A stretch of 51,268 nucleotides of DNA from Acidobacteriota bacterium (lineage in GTDB: Bacteria; Acidobacteriota; UBA4820; DSQY01): the NCBI GenBank assembly GCA_040752915.1, contig JBFMHB010000014.1, positions 1 to 51,268 on the forward strand, read 5' to 3'. Both the position numbers and the translations under genes were made by a program. Positions 34,687 through 43,102 of the stretch are shown one piece after another. The notes under the pieces are model-generated. The model worked only from the letters and a program-made list of their open reading frames with translations. It had not been told where the DNA came from and searched no databases. Within the stretch, counting starts at the first letter, position 1, and the number at the start of each line of letters is the position of its first letter.

Positions 34687-36108
34687 TCAGGACCGGTCGG
34701 CCTCTCCCAAGGCCTTCATCCCAGCCTCGATGAAGGCGTCGAGCTCGCTCTGGCTCGTCACCTCGCAGTACACCCGGAGCGTGGGCTCCGTTCCCGACTG
34801 GCGGAAGAGGATCCAGGAACCGTCCGAAAGCTTCAGCTTGAGCCCGTCCAGGGTGTCTGTCTCGAGAACCTTGCGGCCCGCGAAGGACTTCGGCGGCCTC
34901 TGGGACAACCGCGTCACCTGGCGCAGGCCCTTTTCGGGGGAAACGGGGAAGTCCCGCCTTCGGAAGTGAAATTCGCCGAACCTCTCGTGGAGATCCTTGA
35001 GGAGCTCGAGGCTGGTCTTCCCGCGCTTGACCATCATCTCCAGGACCAGGAGATTGATCATCACGCCGTCCCGCTCGGGCAGGAATCCCTGGATGGTGAT
35101 GCCGCCGCTCTCCTCGCCCCCGATGAGGAGGTCCTGCTGCTGCATGAGTTCGGCGATGTGTTTGAAGCCCACGGGCCGGTTCGCATAGGGAAGTCCGAAG
35201 GCTTCGGCGATCCGCTGTAGGTAGAGCGTGTTGGCGTTCGTGGCGGCTACGAGCCCCCTTTGTTTCCGGTGCTCCGCGAGGTACAGCGTCAGGAGGGCGA
35301 TCACCTCGAGGGGAGTGAAAATCGAGCCGTCCCCGTGGACGGCTCCGGAGCGGTCCGCGTCGCCGTCCGTGGCCAGCCCCACGGCGGCGCCCCGGGCGAG
35401 GACGGCCTCCTGGAGGAGGTCAAGGTATTCCTCCTTTGGCTCGGGAGCGCGCAACCCGAAAAGTGGATCCCGCTCCCACCGCAGGGTCGAGACCCGGCAC
35501 GTGGGGCTTGCGGCCCATCGCTCCAGGCGCCGCTCCCCCACTCCGTTCATGGAATCCACGACCACCTGGAGATCGGCTCCGCGGATGGCCTCGATGTCCA
35601 CGAGCGATTCGATGAGGGAGTCGTACCCTTCGTCGAGGGGCGTCTCCACGATGCGCCCCAGGTTCTTCGCTTCCCGGTAGGCCATGCGCTTGGGGGGCGT
35701 CTTCCCGAGCAGAGACTCGATCCGCGCCGTGGTCTGAGGCAGGGCGCTGCCGCCGAAGCGCTCCTTGAGTTTGAAGCCGTTGTACGTGTACGGGTTGTGG
35801 CTCGCGGTGATGACGATTCCCAGGGGAAGGCCCTGGCGCTGAACGAAATAGGAAACGTGGGGCGTGGGGCAGGCCCTCGGGCTCAGGTAGACGGTTACGC
35901 CGTTTCCGGCCAGGACCTCCGCGGCGGCTCGGGCGAACTCCTCCGAGAGGAAACGGAAGTCGTACCCGATGGCCACCCGCCGGTCCTCGGCGGCATCGGA
36001 CAGGTGGTCCGCCACGGCCTGTGCGCATAGCCTGACGTTGGCGAAGGTGAAGTCCTCTGCGATGACGGCGCGCCAGCCGTCGGTACCAAAGCGGATCTTC
36101 GCGCTCAC
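34687..36108 (-). CDS. Phosphoglucomutase/phosphomannomutase (alpha-D-phosphohexomutase)
   Basis: 473 residues, full length. GTG start at 36108 with GAGAGGTG upstream. The four family sites are present: phosphoserine loop T-A-S-H-N-P with catalytic Ser103; metal loop D-G-D-A-D-R; sugar-specificity loop G-G-E-E-S-G-G; and the C-terminal phosphate site R-Q-S-G-T-E-P-T. It interconverts hexose 1- and 6-phosphates for sugar-nucleotide synthesis. Whether it prefers glucose, mannose or glucosamine cannot be decided from the motif (GEESG fits glucose/mannose types). It lies downstream of the TPR gene with a 95-base gap. Confidence 0.93.
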   Translation of the reverse strand: MSAKIRFGTDGWRAVIAEDFTFANVRLCAQAVADHLSDAAEDRRVAIGYDFRFLSEEFARAAAEVLAGNGVTVYLSPRACPTPHVSYFVQRQGLPLGIVITASHNPYTYNGFKLKERFGGSALPQTTARIESLLGKTPPKRMAYREAKNLGRIVETPLDEGYDSLIESLVDIEAIRGADLQVVVDSMNGVGERRLERWAASPTCRVSTLRWERDPLFGLRAPEPKEEYLDLLQEAVLARGAAVGLATDGDADRSGAVHGDGSIFTPLEVIALLTLYLAEHRKQRGLVAATNANTLYLQRIAEAFGLPYANRPVGFKHIAELMQQQDLLIGGEESGGITIQGFLPERDGVMINLLVLEMMVKRGKTSLELLKDLHERFGEFHFRRRDFPVSPEKGLRQVTRLSQRPPKSFAGRKVLETDTLDGLKLKLSDGSWILFRQSGTEPTLRVYCEVTSQSELDAFIEAGMKALGEADRS

Positions 36109-36203
36109 GGCACACCTCTCATCGGTTGGCCCTCATTTCTCCGGCGAGGCCGGCCCGCCCGGATTCCATCCGGAGGTCCGCGCCGGCTCTCCGCCCTTCG
36201 GCT

Positions 36204-37397
36204 TCACAAGTCCACCTGCCGGAGGAAGACGTCGGCCTCCTCCGTGACCGGATCCCACATGTCCAGGACCTCGCCCGCATCCAGCGTGGACAGGGCCCGG
36301 TCCCTGCGTCCCGCGGCGGGAAGGCCCCGGAAAACGGCCACCTCCGACTCGGCGTCCGCCGAAGGGTCCATCATCTTCAACCGCTCCAGGGCCTCTCGCC
36401 CCTTCGTCCACCAGCCTCGGGCCAGTAGGATGCGCGCCCGGAGGCGAAGGGCTGGGACGGACTCGGGCGAACTGGCCAGGAGCTGGTCCAGCCGCCCCTC
36501 CGCCGCGGCGATTCGGCCCTCGCGAAGGTGGACCAGGGCGAGAAGGAAGAGGGCGGCGGCGCTTTCCTCCAGGGACAGGGACTGCTCGGCCCGCCTCCGG
36601 CAGGCCTTCCAATCGCCGCAGAGGGCCTCGGCGAGGGCCAGGAGACTGAGGGTCGACGCATCCTCCCGGCTTTTCTTTTGCAGGCCGCCCAGGACCTTTC
36701 TCGCCTCCGCGTTACGGCCCTCCATGAGGGCCAGGAGCCCCCACGCCTTCAGAGCGCCGACGGTGGGTTCCCGGCCCGCCAGGGCCAGGTCCAGGTGCCG
36801 CCGGGCCCGCTGGAGATCCTTGAGGCCCAGGTACATCTCCCCCAGAAAGGCGTGGAGCGGGGCGTTGGACGGATCCAGGGCGGCCGCCTCCTCCAGGGCC
36901 GCCGCGCCCGGCGCGGCCTCCAGGTTGAACAGATGATCCTCCGCGGCGAGCACCCGCTCTTCGAACTTGCGGCGGTTCTTGCCTCCGAAGGCCGAGAGGA
37001 TCTGGGCCTTGGCCTCCAGGAACCGCTCCTTGCGGGTGATCCCGCCGAGGTGGTCGAGGGTCCTCTGGCGCCAGCGGACGTGGAATTCCGAGGCCGCCAG
37101 GAGCCCCCGCTCCCGGAGCATCCTCACCAGCACGTGGATCCCCGCCCGCGTCACCATGACGTTTCGTTCCAGGAAATCGAGGGCCTGCACGAGAAGGTCC
37201 ACGTCCTCGGACGACCGGTGCGCCTGCTTCTCCACCGTGGAGATCTTGTCGATGACGTATTCTTCGATGCCGAGGAGGGACTGCAGATCCCCGCCCTCGC
37301 CCGAACGCTCCTGCCGCACCACGAGAAGGGGCGCCTTGCAGTACCGGCACCGCTCCGCCTCCGGCTTGTTGCGCTTCCCGCAGCGTTGACAGTACAT
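36204..37397 (-). CDS. Zinc-ribbon and TPR protein of unknown function
   Basis: 397 residues. The frame opens at ATG 37397. The first 24 residues are a zinc ribbon with two knuckles, C-Q-R-C and C-R-Y-C. A helical region (about 35-155) follows, then TPR-type repeats (about 155-340) with A-L-x-L-x-A-R and A-x-x-H-L-x-L-A-L spacing. No membrane segment or signal is seen, so it is cytoplasmic. It has a weak ribosome site. It is probably a protein-interaction scaffold. The neighbours (metabolic enzymes) give no clear function. Confidence 0.75.
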   Translation of the reverse strand: MYCQRCGKRNKPEAERCRYCKAPLLVVRQERSGEGGDLQSLLGIEEYVIDKISTVEKQAHRSSEDVDLLVQALDFLERNVMVTRAGIHVLVRMLRERGLLAASEFHVRWRQRTLDHLGGITRKERFLEAKAQILSAFGGKNRRKFEERVLAAEDHLFNLEAAPGAAALEEAAALDPSNAPLHAFLGEMYLGLKDLQRARRHLDLALAGREPTVGALKAWGLLALMEGRNAEARKVLGGLQKKSREDASTLSLLALAEALCGDWKACRRRAEQSLSLEESAAALFLLALVHLREGRIAAAEGRLDQLLASSPESVPALRLRARILLARGWWTKGREALERLKMMDPSADAESEVAVFRGLPAAGRRDRALSTLDAGEVLDMWDPVTEEADVFLRQVDL

Positions 37398-37464
37398 CGG
37401 TCCGCCCCGGCTCCTTCCCGTTCCTCTTGGATGCCCGCTTCCTGTCCTTCCAGCCGCCCTTGCC

Positions 37465-38313
37465 CTAGTACTTGTAGAAGCCGCGGCCCGTCTTTCGACC
37501 CAGGAACCCCGCGTCCACCATCTTGATCAATAGGGGGCAGGGGCGATACTTGGGGTCGCCCAGGCCCTCGTGGAGCACGTTCAGGATGAACAGGCACGTG
37601 TCCAGGCCGATGAGGTCGGCCAGGGTGAGGGGGCCCATGGGGTGGTTCATGCCGAGTTTCATGACCGTGTCGATGGCCTCGGGAGTGCCCACGCCCTCCA
37701 TGAGGCAGTACACGGCCTCGTTGATCATGGGCATGAGGACCCGGTTGCTGACGAACCCGGGGTAGTCGTTGACTTCCACGGGCACCTTTCCCATCTTCCT
37801 CGCCAGGTCCATCACGCCGGCAAGGACCGAATCCTCCGTGGCGATGCCCCGGATCACCTCCACGAGCTGCATCACCGGAACGGGGTTCATGAAGTGCATC
37901 CCGATGACCCGGCCCGGCCTTCCCGTGACGGCCGCCAGCTTCGTGATGGAGATGGACGACGTGTTGCTGGCCAGAACGGCCTCGGGACCCAGCGCCTTGT
38001 CGAGCGCCTGGAAAACGGTGCGCTTCACCTCGAAGTTCTCGACCACCGCCTCCACCACGATCTGGCAGGGGGCGAGGTCCGCCAGGTTCGTCGTGGTGCG
38101 AATCCGGGCGAGGACCGCCGCCTTCTCGTCGGCGCTCATTTTCCCCTTGTCCACCCCCCGCTGGAGGTTCTTGTCGATGCTCCTTACCGCCTTCTGGCAG
38201 AGCGCTTCGTCCACCTCGCACAGGAGCACGTCGAAGCCCGTTTGGGCCGCCACGTGCGCGATCCCGTTGCCCATGGTCCCGCCGCCCACCACGCCGAACG
38301 TGTTCACTTCCAT
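37465..38313 (-). CDS. 3-hydroxybutyryl/3-hydroxyacyl-CoA dehydrogenase
   Basis: 282 residues, standard length. The ATG at 38313 has AAGGAGA upstream at a good distance. The N-terminal NAD domain has G-x-G-x-x-G as [10 protein letters not shown] (about 10-19). The catalytic region has S-N-T-S-S and the G-M-H-F-M-N-P motif with the catalytic His, and the C-terminal domain has the D-Y-P-G-F-V-S-N-R motif. It oxidises (S)-3-hydroxyacyl-CoA to 3-ketoacyl-CoA in fatty-acid, butyrate or amino-acid catabolism. It follows histidine ammonia-lyase by 59 bases in the same direction, and a glutaryl-CoA-dehydrogenase-like gene lies nearby, which fits a catabolic cluster. Confidence 0.95.
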   Translation of the reverse strand: MEVNTFGVVGGGTMGNGIAHVAAQTGFDVLLCEVDEALCQKAVRSIDKNLQRGVDKGKMSADEKAAVLARIRTTTNLADLAPCQIVVEAVVENFEVKRTVFQALDKALGPEAVLASNTSSISITKLAAVTGRPGRVIGMHFMNPVPVMQLVEVIRGIATEDSVLAGVMDLARKMGKVPVEVNDYPGFVSNRVLMPMINEAVYCLMEGVGTPEAIDTVMKLGMNHPMGPLTLADLIGLDTCLFILNVLHEGLGDPKYRPCPLLIKMVDAGFLGRKTGRGFYKY

Positions 38314-38372
38314 ATGACCTCTCCTTCCGCGTCCCGGTCCTCCGGGCCGTCCTTCTTCGGCCTGCGCCGTCC

Positions 38373-39917
38373 CTATTCCAACACCACGCCGCCCATTGCC
38401 GCCAGCCCGCAAAGGCGCCCCTCCTCGAGCCAGCCGGCGAGCGCCTCCAGCTCCGGCTGGATGAAGCGGTCCTGCTCCACGGGAGGGAATGCGCCCCGAA
38501 TCGACGCCAAGACCGGCAGGAGGGGCCGGGCCGGCTCCAGGGGGGCCAGGAACTCGAGCCCCTGGGCGGCGGCGCGGACCTCCGCGGCCAGAACCCTCGC
38601 CGCGTTGCGGGCCACGAGGAGGACCTTCCGGGCCGCCCAGAATCCCATGGAGACGTGGTCCTCCTGCCCCGCGGACGTGGGGATCGAATCCACGCTGGCC
38701 GGGTGGCTCAGCGTCTTGCATTCGGAGACCAGGGCGGCGGCGGTGACCTGGACCATCATGAACCCCGAGTTCAGGCCCCCCTCGCGGACGAGGAAGTCGG
38801 GGAGTCCCGAAAACCTCCCGTCCACGAGCCGCGCGCACCGCCTCTCGCTGATGCTGGCGAGGTCCGTCAGGGCGGCGGAGAGCAGGTCGGCGGCCAGGGC
38901 CGCGGGGGCTCCGTGGAAGTTCCCCCCGGAGAGGATCTCCCCGTCCTCCGCGAAGATCATCGGGTTGTCCGTGGCGGCGTTCATCTCGACGGCAAGAACG
39001 CGCTCCACGTACCCTACGGCGTCCCTGACGGCCCCGTGGACCTGCGGCATGCAGCGCAGGGAGTAGGCGTCCTGCACTTTTCCGCACTCCGCGTGGCTCC
39101 GTTGCATGGGGCTGTCCTCGAGGAGACGCCACAGGTTCCGAGCGCTCGCCACCTGCCCGGGGTGGGGCCGCTCCGCGTGGACCCTCGGGTCGAAGGCCCT
39201 CCGCGTGCCCCGCAGCGTCTCGAGGCTCAGAGCGCCCGCCACATCGGCTTCCTTGACCAGCCTGCGCGCCTGGGCGGCTGCCAGCGCGAGCAGGGCGGTC
39301 ATCCCCTGGGTTCCGTTGATGAGGGCCAGGCCTTCCTTCGCCTGGAGGACGACCGGGGCGAGGCCCGCGCGAGGCAGGATCTCGCACGCGGGGCCCGTTC
39401 CGAGGCCCCCGCGGACCGTGCCTTCTCCCATGAGGGCCAGGGCCACGTGCGCTAGCGGAGCAAGGTCCCCCGAGGCTCCCACGCTCCCCTGGCACGGGAC
39501 CAGCGGTACGATGCCCGCGTTCAGCATGGACGCGAGCGCCCGAAGCGTCTCGGCCCGGACCCCCGATCGGCCCCGGAGCAGGCAGTTGATGCGCAGGGCC
39601 ATGATGGCCCGCACGACGTCGTCCGGAAGCGGGTCGCCCACTCCCACCGCGTGGGACCGGATGAGGTTCTTCTGGAGGTCCTCCACTCGGTCCCGGGGGA
39701 TGGTGACGGTGGCGAAGTGGCCGAAACCGGTGGTGATTCCGTACGCGACCCGCCCCTCGTCCACGGCCTTCCGGACAAAGGCCTCGCTCCCGTCGACCTC
39801 GGCGAGGGCTCGGGGCGACAGAGACACCGGCGCCCCCCGGGCGACGGCCTCCAGGGCATCCAGGGTCAACGAGCGTCCGTCGAGAAGAACCGGGGGGCGT
39901 TCCGCCTCGTTCATCAT
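38373..39917 (-). CDS. hutH: Histidine ammonia-lyase
   Basis: 514 residues, typical. The ATG at 39917 overlaps the preceding stop (ATGA); a second ATG follows at 39914. The MIO cofactor triad Ala148-Ser149-Gly150 lies in [11 protein letters not shown]. Catalytic Tyr59 is in Y-G-I-T-T-G-F-G, and the substrate-selectivity pair is Ser89-His90, the histidine type rather than the His-Leu of tyrosine or the Phe-Leu of phenylalanine lyases. It deaminates L-histidine to urocanate. None of hutU, hutI or hutG is in the window, so the rest of the pathway must be elsewhere. Its context with CoA dehydrogenases fits amino-acid breakdown. Confidence 0.95.
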   Translation of the reverse strand: MMNEAERPPVLLDGRSLTLDALEAVARGAPVSLSPRALAEVDGSEAFVRKAVDEGRVAYGITTGFGHFATVTIPRDRVEDLQKNLIRSHAVGVGDPLPDDVVRAIMALRINCLLRGRSGVRAETLRALASMLNAGIVPLVPCQGSVGASGDLAPLAHVALALMGEGTVRGGLGTGPACEILPRAGLAPVVLQAKEGLALINGTQGMTALLALAAAQARRLVKEADVAGALSLETLRGTRRAFDPRVHAERPHPGQVASARNLWRLLEDSPMQRSHAECGKVQDAYSLRCMPQVHGAVRDAVGYVERVLAVEMNAATDNPMIFAEDGEILSGGNFHGAPAALAADLLSAALTDLASISERRCARLVDGRFSGLPDFLVREGGLNSGFMMVQVTAAALVSECKTLSHPASVDSIPTSAGQEDHVSMGFWAARKVLLVARNAARVLAAEVRAAAQGLEFLAPLEPARPLLPVLASIRGAFPPVEQDRFIQPELEALAGWLEEGRLCGLAAMGGVVLE

Positions 39918-40285
39918 TCTCCGTCCGTCACCGAGAGGTCGTCCTTCGTGTCCCACTGCTGGTCCGGGCCGGCGGACGCGAGGGTGAAGCGCATCCCTTC
40001 CCCGCTGTATCGGACGGGGTTCCCCCACGGGTCCGTGACCGGCGCCGACCGGATGCCCGCCGCCAGGAGAGCCTGCCCGCCCTCCCCTTGGGGAACGTGG
40101 CCGTTCTCTCTCGCGTAGGCCCGGATCTCCTGTGCCGTGGCGTCCAGCGTGAGCCGGAAGGCGCCCCGGATCGGGGGGCCTGGATTGAGGCCGGCGGGCA
40201 TTTCCGTGCCCGAGTCTCCACAGGACAGCAGGACGGCGGACGCGATCGCGCAGGCGGAGGCGAAAAGGAGAGAGTTCACTTTCAT
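39914..40285 (-). CDS. Small lipoprotein with GspG-like C-terminal segment
   Basis: 123 residues. The ATG at 40285 has a short G-rich site (AGGGGA) upstream. A lipoprotein signal ends at Cys22 in L-L-S-C. The rest resembles the globular end of type II secretion major pseudopilins: a short helix ([11 protein letters not shown]), then [10 protein letters not shown] and finally F-T-L-A-S-A-G-P-D and D-T-K-D-D-L, which in pseudopilins forms a calcium-binding loop. There is no prepilin helix, so it cannot pack into a pilus. The gene overlaps hutH by 4 bases. A pseudopilin-like fold on a lipid anchor is unusual. Confidence 0.72.
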   Translation of the reverse strand: MKVNSLLFASACAIASAVLLSCGDSGTEMPAGLNPGPPIRGAFRLTLDATAQEIRAYARENGHVPQGEGGQALLAAGIRSAPVTDPWGNPVRYSGEGMRFTLASAGPDQQWDTKDDLSVTDGE

Positions 40286-40306
40286 GGAAGTCCCCTGTCT
40301 TGGAAC

Positions 40307-41503
40307 TCAGTCCTTCCGCTCGGCGGCGGCGGTGCGGAATGCCTCGAATCCCGTGATCTCCGCTCCGACAGCCAGCTTGTGGATGTCGTGCGTGCCCTCG
40401 TAAGTATAGACGCTTTCCAGGTTCTGCATGTGCCGCATGGCGCAGTACTCGTCCAGGATTCCGCTGGCGCCCTCGATATCCCTCGCCATCCGCGCGCACT
40501 CCCTGGCCATGGCGACGCAGTTCATCTTCGCCAGACTGACCTGGGTGTGGCGCATCTTTCCGTCGTCCTTGATGCGCCCTAGACGCCAGACGAGAAGCTG
40601 GGCCTTGGTGATTTCGTTCAACATCCAGACGAGCTTGTCCTGAACGAGCTGGAAGCGGGCGATGGGGCCGTCGAACATGATCCGGGACCCGGCGTACTCC
40701 AGGGCCTCCTCATAACAGGCCATGGCGGCGCCCACGGCCCCCCAGGAGATGCCGTAGCGCGCTTGGGTGAGGCAGGACAGGGGTCCCTTGAGGCCCTTCA
40801 CCCCGGGGAGTCGGTTCGCCTCGGGAACGGCCGCGTTTTCCAGGATCAACTCGGCCGTCACGGAGGCGCGGAGGGAAAGCTTCCCCTTGATCTCCCGCGC
40901 CGAGAACCCAGGCGTTCCACGGTCCACCAGGAACCCCTGGATGCCGTCCTCGGTCTTGGCCCACACGACGGCCACGTCGGCGATGGTCCCATTGGTGATC
41001 CACATCTTGGTGCCGTTGAGGACCCACTCCTCGCCCCGGCGGAGGGCGCGCGTTCTCATGGATCCCGGATCGCTCCCCGCGTCGGGCTCCGTCAGACCGT
41101 AGCAGCCCACCCGCTCTCCACGCGCCAGCGCGGGAAGGTAGCGGCGCTTCTGCTCCTCGGTCCCGTACGCGTAAATGGGAAACATGACAAGCGAACTCTG
41201 GACGGAGGCAAAGGAGCGCAGCGCCGAGTCTCCCCGCTCCAGTTCCTGCATGATCAGACCGCCGGCCACGCTGTTCAGGCCCGCCCCGCCGTACGCCTCC
41301 GGAAGGGTGGCGCCGAAGAGCCCGAGGGAGGCCATCTCCGGGACCAGGTCCATCGGAAAGGTCCCTTCCTGGTAATGCCGGGCGATGACGGGCAAGACCC
41401 GCTCCTCCACCCAAGAACGGACCGTGTCTCGGACCATCCGCTCTTCCTGGGTCATCAGCTCCGATACGCCGTAGTAATCCACGCCCTGGAATCGAGAGGC
41501 CAT
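40307..41503 (-). CDS. gcdH: Acyl-CoA dehydrogenase, glutaryl-CoA-dehydrogenase-like
   Basis: 398 residues. The ATG at 41503 has GGAGGA 4-5 bases upstream; a longer frame adds 21 residues of untypical sequence. It matches glutaryl-CoA dehydrogenase closely: S-V-Q-S-S-L-V-M-x-P-I-Y-A-Y-G, G-L-T-E-P-D-A-G-S-D-P-G-S-M, N-G-T-K-M-W-I-T-N-G, and the C-terminal Y-E-G-T-H-D-I-H with catalytic Glu369, followed by I-T-G-F-E-A-F. It uses FAD to convert glutaryl-CoA to crotonyl-CoA in lysine and tryptophan breakdown. An aliphatic acyl-CoA or a decarboxylation-free relative cannot be excluded. It is 21 bases upstream of the lipoprotein gene. Confidence 0.9.
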   Translation of the reverse strand: MASRFQGVDYYGVSELMTQEERMVRDTVRSWVEERVLPVIARHYQEGTFPMDLVPEMASLGLFGATLPEAYGGAGLNSVAGGLIMQELERGDSALRSFASVQSSLVMFPIYAYGTEEQKRRYLPALARGERVGCYGLTEPDAGSDPGSMRTRALRRGEEWVLNGTKMWITNGTIADVAVVWAKTEDGIQGFLVDRGTPGFSAREIKGKLSLRASVTAELILENAAVPEANRLPGVKGLKGPLSCLTQARYGISWGAVGAAMACYEEALEYAGSRIMFDGPIARFQLVQDKLVWMLNEITKAQLLVWRLGRIKDDGKMRHTQVSLAKMNCVAMARECARMARDIEGASGILDEYCAMRHMQNLESVYTYEGTHDIHKLAVGAEITGFEAFRTAAAERKD

Positions 41504-41603
41504 GCATCCTCCGAAACGCAAACAGGAGCGGCCCCCGAGAGGACCGCCCCTTATCTTACCAAACAACAGGCCTTCGGCCTCTCTTCCGCCCCGCCCGGAG
41601 CGC

Positions 41604-42305
41604 CTATTCGGCCTCTTGGACTTCGGCGGGCTTCGCGGGCGGCTTCCCGCCCTTGCGCCGGACGGGGGCCTTCGCCGGCTTGCCCGGCGAACCCGACGGC
41701 TTGGACCGCCGGGCCTTGCGCCGCGCGGGCTTTGGGCTTTTCGCCTTCGCCGATTTGCCGGCGGGACGATTCGGCCTTCGACCGGTCCGGACCCGGCCCG
41801 TCGGAACGGACGCCCGTTCCCCCTCCTCCGTCAAGGCCCACAGCCCCCGACGGGAACCGGGGGCCACCAGCCCCTCCTCCTGCAGCGAGCGAAAATGCTG
41901 GCGGCCCGTGGGCGGGACCGGCAAGCCCTGGGCCAGAAAACAGGCATGGATGTGGGCGTCGGCGACCTCGTTCAGACCCTGGCCCTTCCAGAATTGGAGG
42001 TAGGCGAGGTAGCGGGCCTTGTTGCTGTTGGGCTTTGTTCTTCCCATGAACGTGGAAAGGGCCTTCTTGTCAATCTCCGGAACCTCGTACTTGCCCTTCC
42101 TGGGCCCGTCCTTCTTCGGCGAACGGCGCGTCTTCGCTCCGGAGAGACTCCGCCCAGCGGACCGGGCTTTCGGGGGAGGCGGGGGCTCGATGTCACCCTC
42201 CGACAGAAACGCCTCCAGGTAGGATTCGACGAAGGCCTGATCCCCTTCGATGTCCAGCTCGAACTCGCCGTGCCGGATGTGGATGCGATACGACTTTTCC
42301 GTCAT
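41604..42305 (-). CDS. Protein with histone-H1-like basic tail
   Basis: 233 residues. The ATG at 42305 has GGAGA 9 bases upstream. Residues 1-35 form a short acidic beta/helix segment (H-G-E-F-E-L-D-I-E-G-D). A proline run and a basic linker (40-72) lead to a compact helical domain (about 75-170) with W-K-G-Q-G-L-N-E-V-A-D-A and G-L-W-A-L-T-E-E-G, which reads like a winged-helix-type fold. The last 55 residues are Lys/Arg/Pro/Ala repeats like histone H1 or AlgP tails. DNA or RNA binding is likely (inference). It has a strong own promoter and is followed by a small hairpin (near 41560-41580) that may act as terminator. Confidence 0.75.
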   Translation of the reverse strand: MTEKSYRIHIRHGEFELDIEGDQAFVESYLEAFLSEGDIEPPPPPKARSAGRSLSGAKTRRSPKKDGPRKGKYEVPEIDKKALSTFMGRTKPNSNKARYLAYLQFWKGQGLNEVADAHIHACFLAQGLPVPPTGRQHFRSLQEEGLVAPGSRRGLWALTEEGERASVPTGRVRTGRRPNRPAGKSAKAKSPKPARRKARRSKPSGSPGKPAKAPVRRKGGKPPAKPAEVQEAE

Positions 42306-42353
42306 GGTCCGGTCTCCATTCGGCTCGTGGACCGCCGTTCGAATTCTAATCAG

Positions 42354-42382
42354 AAGGTACGACTTGCCCGTCGGTTTGTCAA
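42354..42382 (-). promoter_or_regulatory. Promoter of the histone-H1-tail gene
   Basis: On the minus strand, a perfect -35 TTGACA (42377-42382), a 17-base spacer and -10 TACCTT (42354-42359), giving a leader of about 40 bases. Confidence 0.6.
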
Positions 42383-42448
42383 TTGAAGCGATGAGGGAGC
42401 CGGCGGGCGCGGGGAACGCCGCGCCCAAGGCTCGAAGGGATGGCGGAG

Positions 42449-43003
42449 TCAGATCCTCCGGCGGTATGTCCCCACGGCGAAGACCGCCGCCACTTTGAGG
42501 GCTTCCCCGGGAAGGAAGGGCGCCACTCCCATCCAGAATGCTTTCCACGGCGACAAGCCCAAGAACAGCCCCAGCCAGAGGGCGCCCGCCCCGAGGATCA
42601 CCGCGTCGGCCAGCGCCAGGGAGAGCCATCGGGCCGCGGCCCCCTCCGAGCGCCTCCAGAGGGTTCCCGCCAAGGCCGCGGCGAGCGGAAAGGCCCAAAG
42701 GTATCCCGCCGTGGGCCCGAAGAGGTGCGCGGAGCCGGCCGCGGCGCCCGCGAAGGCCGCCATCCCGGCGCCCCCCAGCCCCAAATAGGCGCCCTGGGTT
42801 CCGACGGACCAACCCCGGCCGAGCAGGACGCCGGAGAGGAGCACGAAGAAGGTCTGGAGGGTCAGCGGGACCGGCGTGAACGGCAGGGGGACAGCCACGT
42901 AGGCACCGAGGAACGTGGCCAAGAGGAAGAAGAGGGAGAGGGCCCAACGCTCGAAGAGGGGGCCCGCCACGGGGACGGTCAAGGTTCGAATCACGCGCTC
43001 CAC
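42449..43003 (-). CDS. bioY: BioY biotin transporter substrate-binding subunit
   Basis: 184 residues, typical of BioY. GTG start with AGGAGGAG 3 bases upstream. Six hydrophobic segments with BioY features: A-V-P-L-P-F-T-P-V-P-L-T-L-Q-T-F near the N-terminus, G-G-A-G, and G-P-T-A-G-Y-L-W in the middle. It is the biotin-binding S-component of an ECF transporter. No EcfA/EcfT genes lie in the window, so it may work alone or share a module elsewhere. A -10-like TACAAT (43045-43050 on the minus strand) lies about 40 bases upstream with no -35. Confidence 0.95.
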   Translation of the reverse strand: MERVIRTLTVPVAGPLFERWALSLFFLLATFLGAYVAVPLPFTPVPLTLQTFFVLLSGVLLGRGWSVGTQGAYLGLGGAGMAAFAGAAAGSAHLFGPTAGYLWAFPLAAALAGTLWRRSEGAAARWLSLALADAVILGAGALWLGLFLGLSPWKAFWMGVAPFLPGEALKVAAVFAVGTYRRRI

Positions 43004-43102
43004 GGTCTCCTCCTGCGGCGCCCCACGGGGGGCCGTCGCAACTTATTGTACACCATTTTTCGCGGGTGGGGTCCAAGGCCCGCTGGGCGCCGGCCCGCAG
43101 GG

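Noticed and set aside
37570-39066. A 498-codon plus-strand frame opposite the hydroxyacyl-CoA dehydrogenase and hutH
   Set aside because: Antisense shadow of two clearly recognised enzymes.
43018-43062. A possible BirA operator before bioY (TTGTACACC near 43046-43054)
   Set aside because: Only one half-site resembles the biotin-repressor consensus; the second half matches 4 of 9 positions at the right spacing. Too weak to call.
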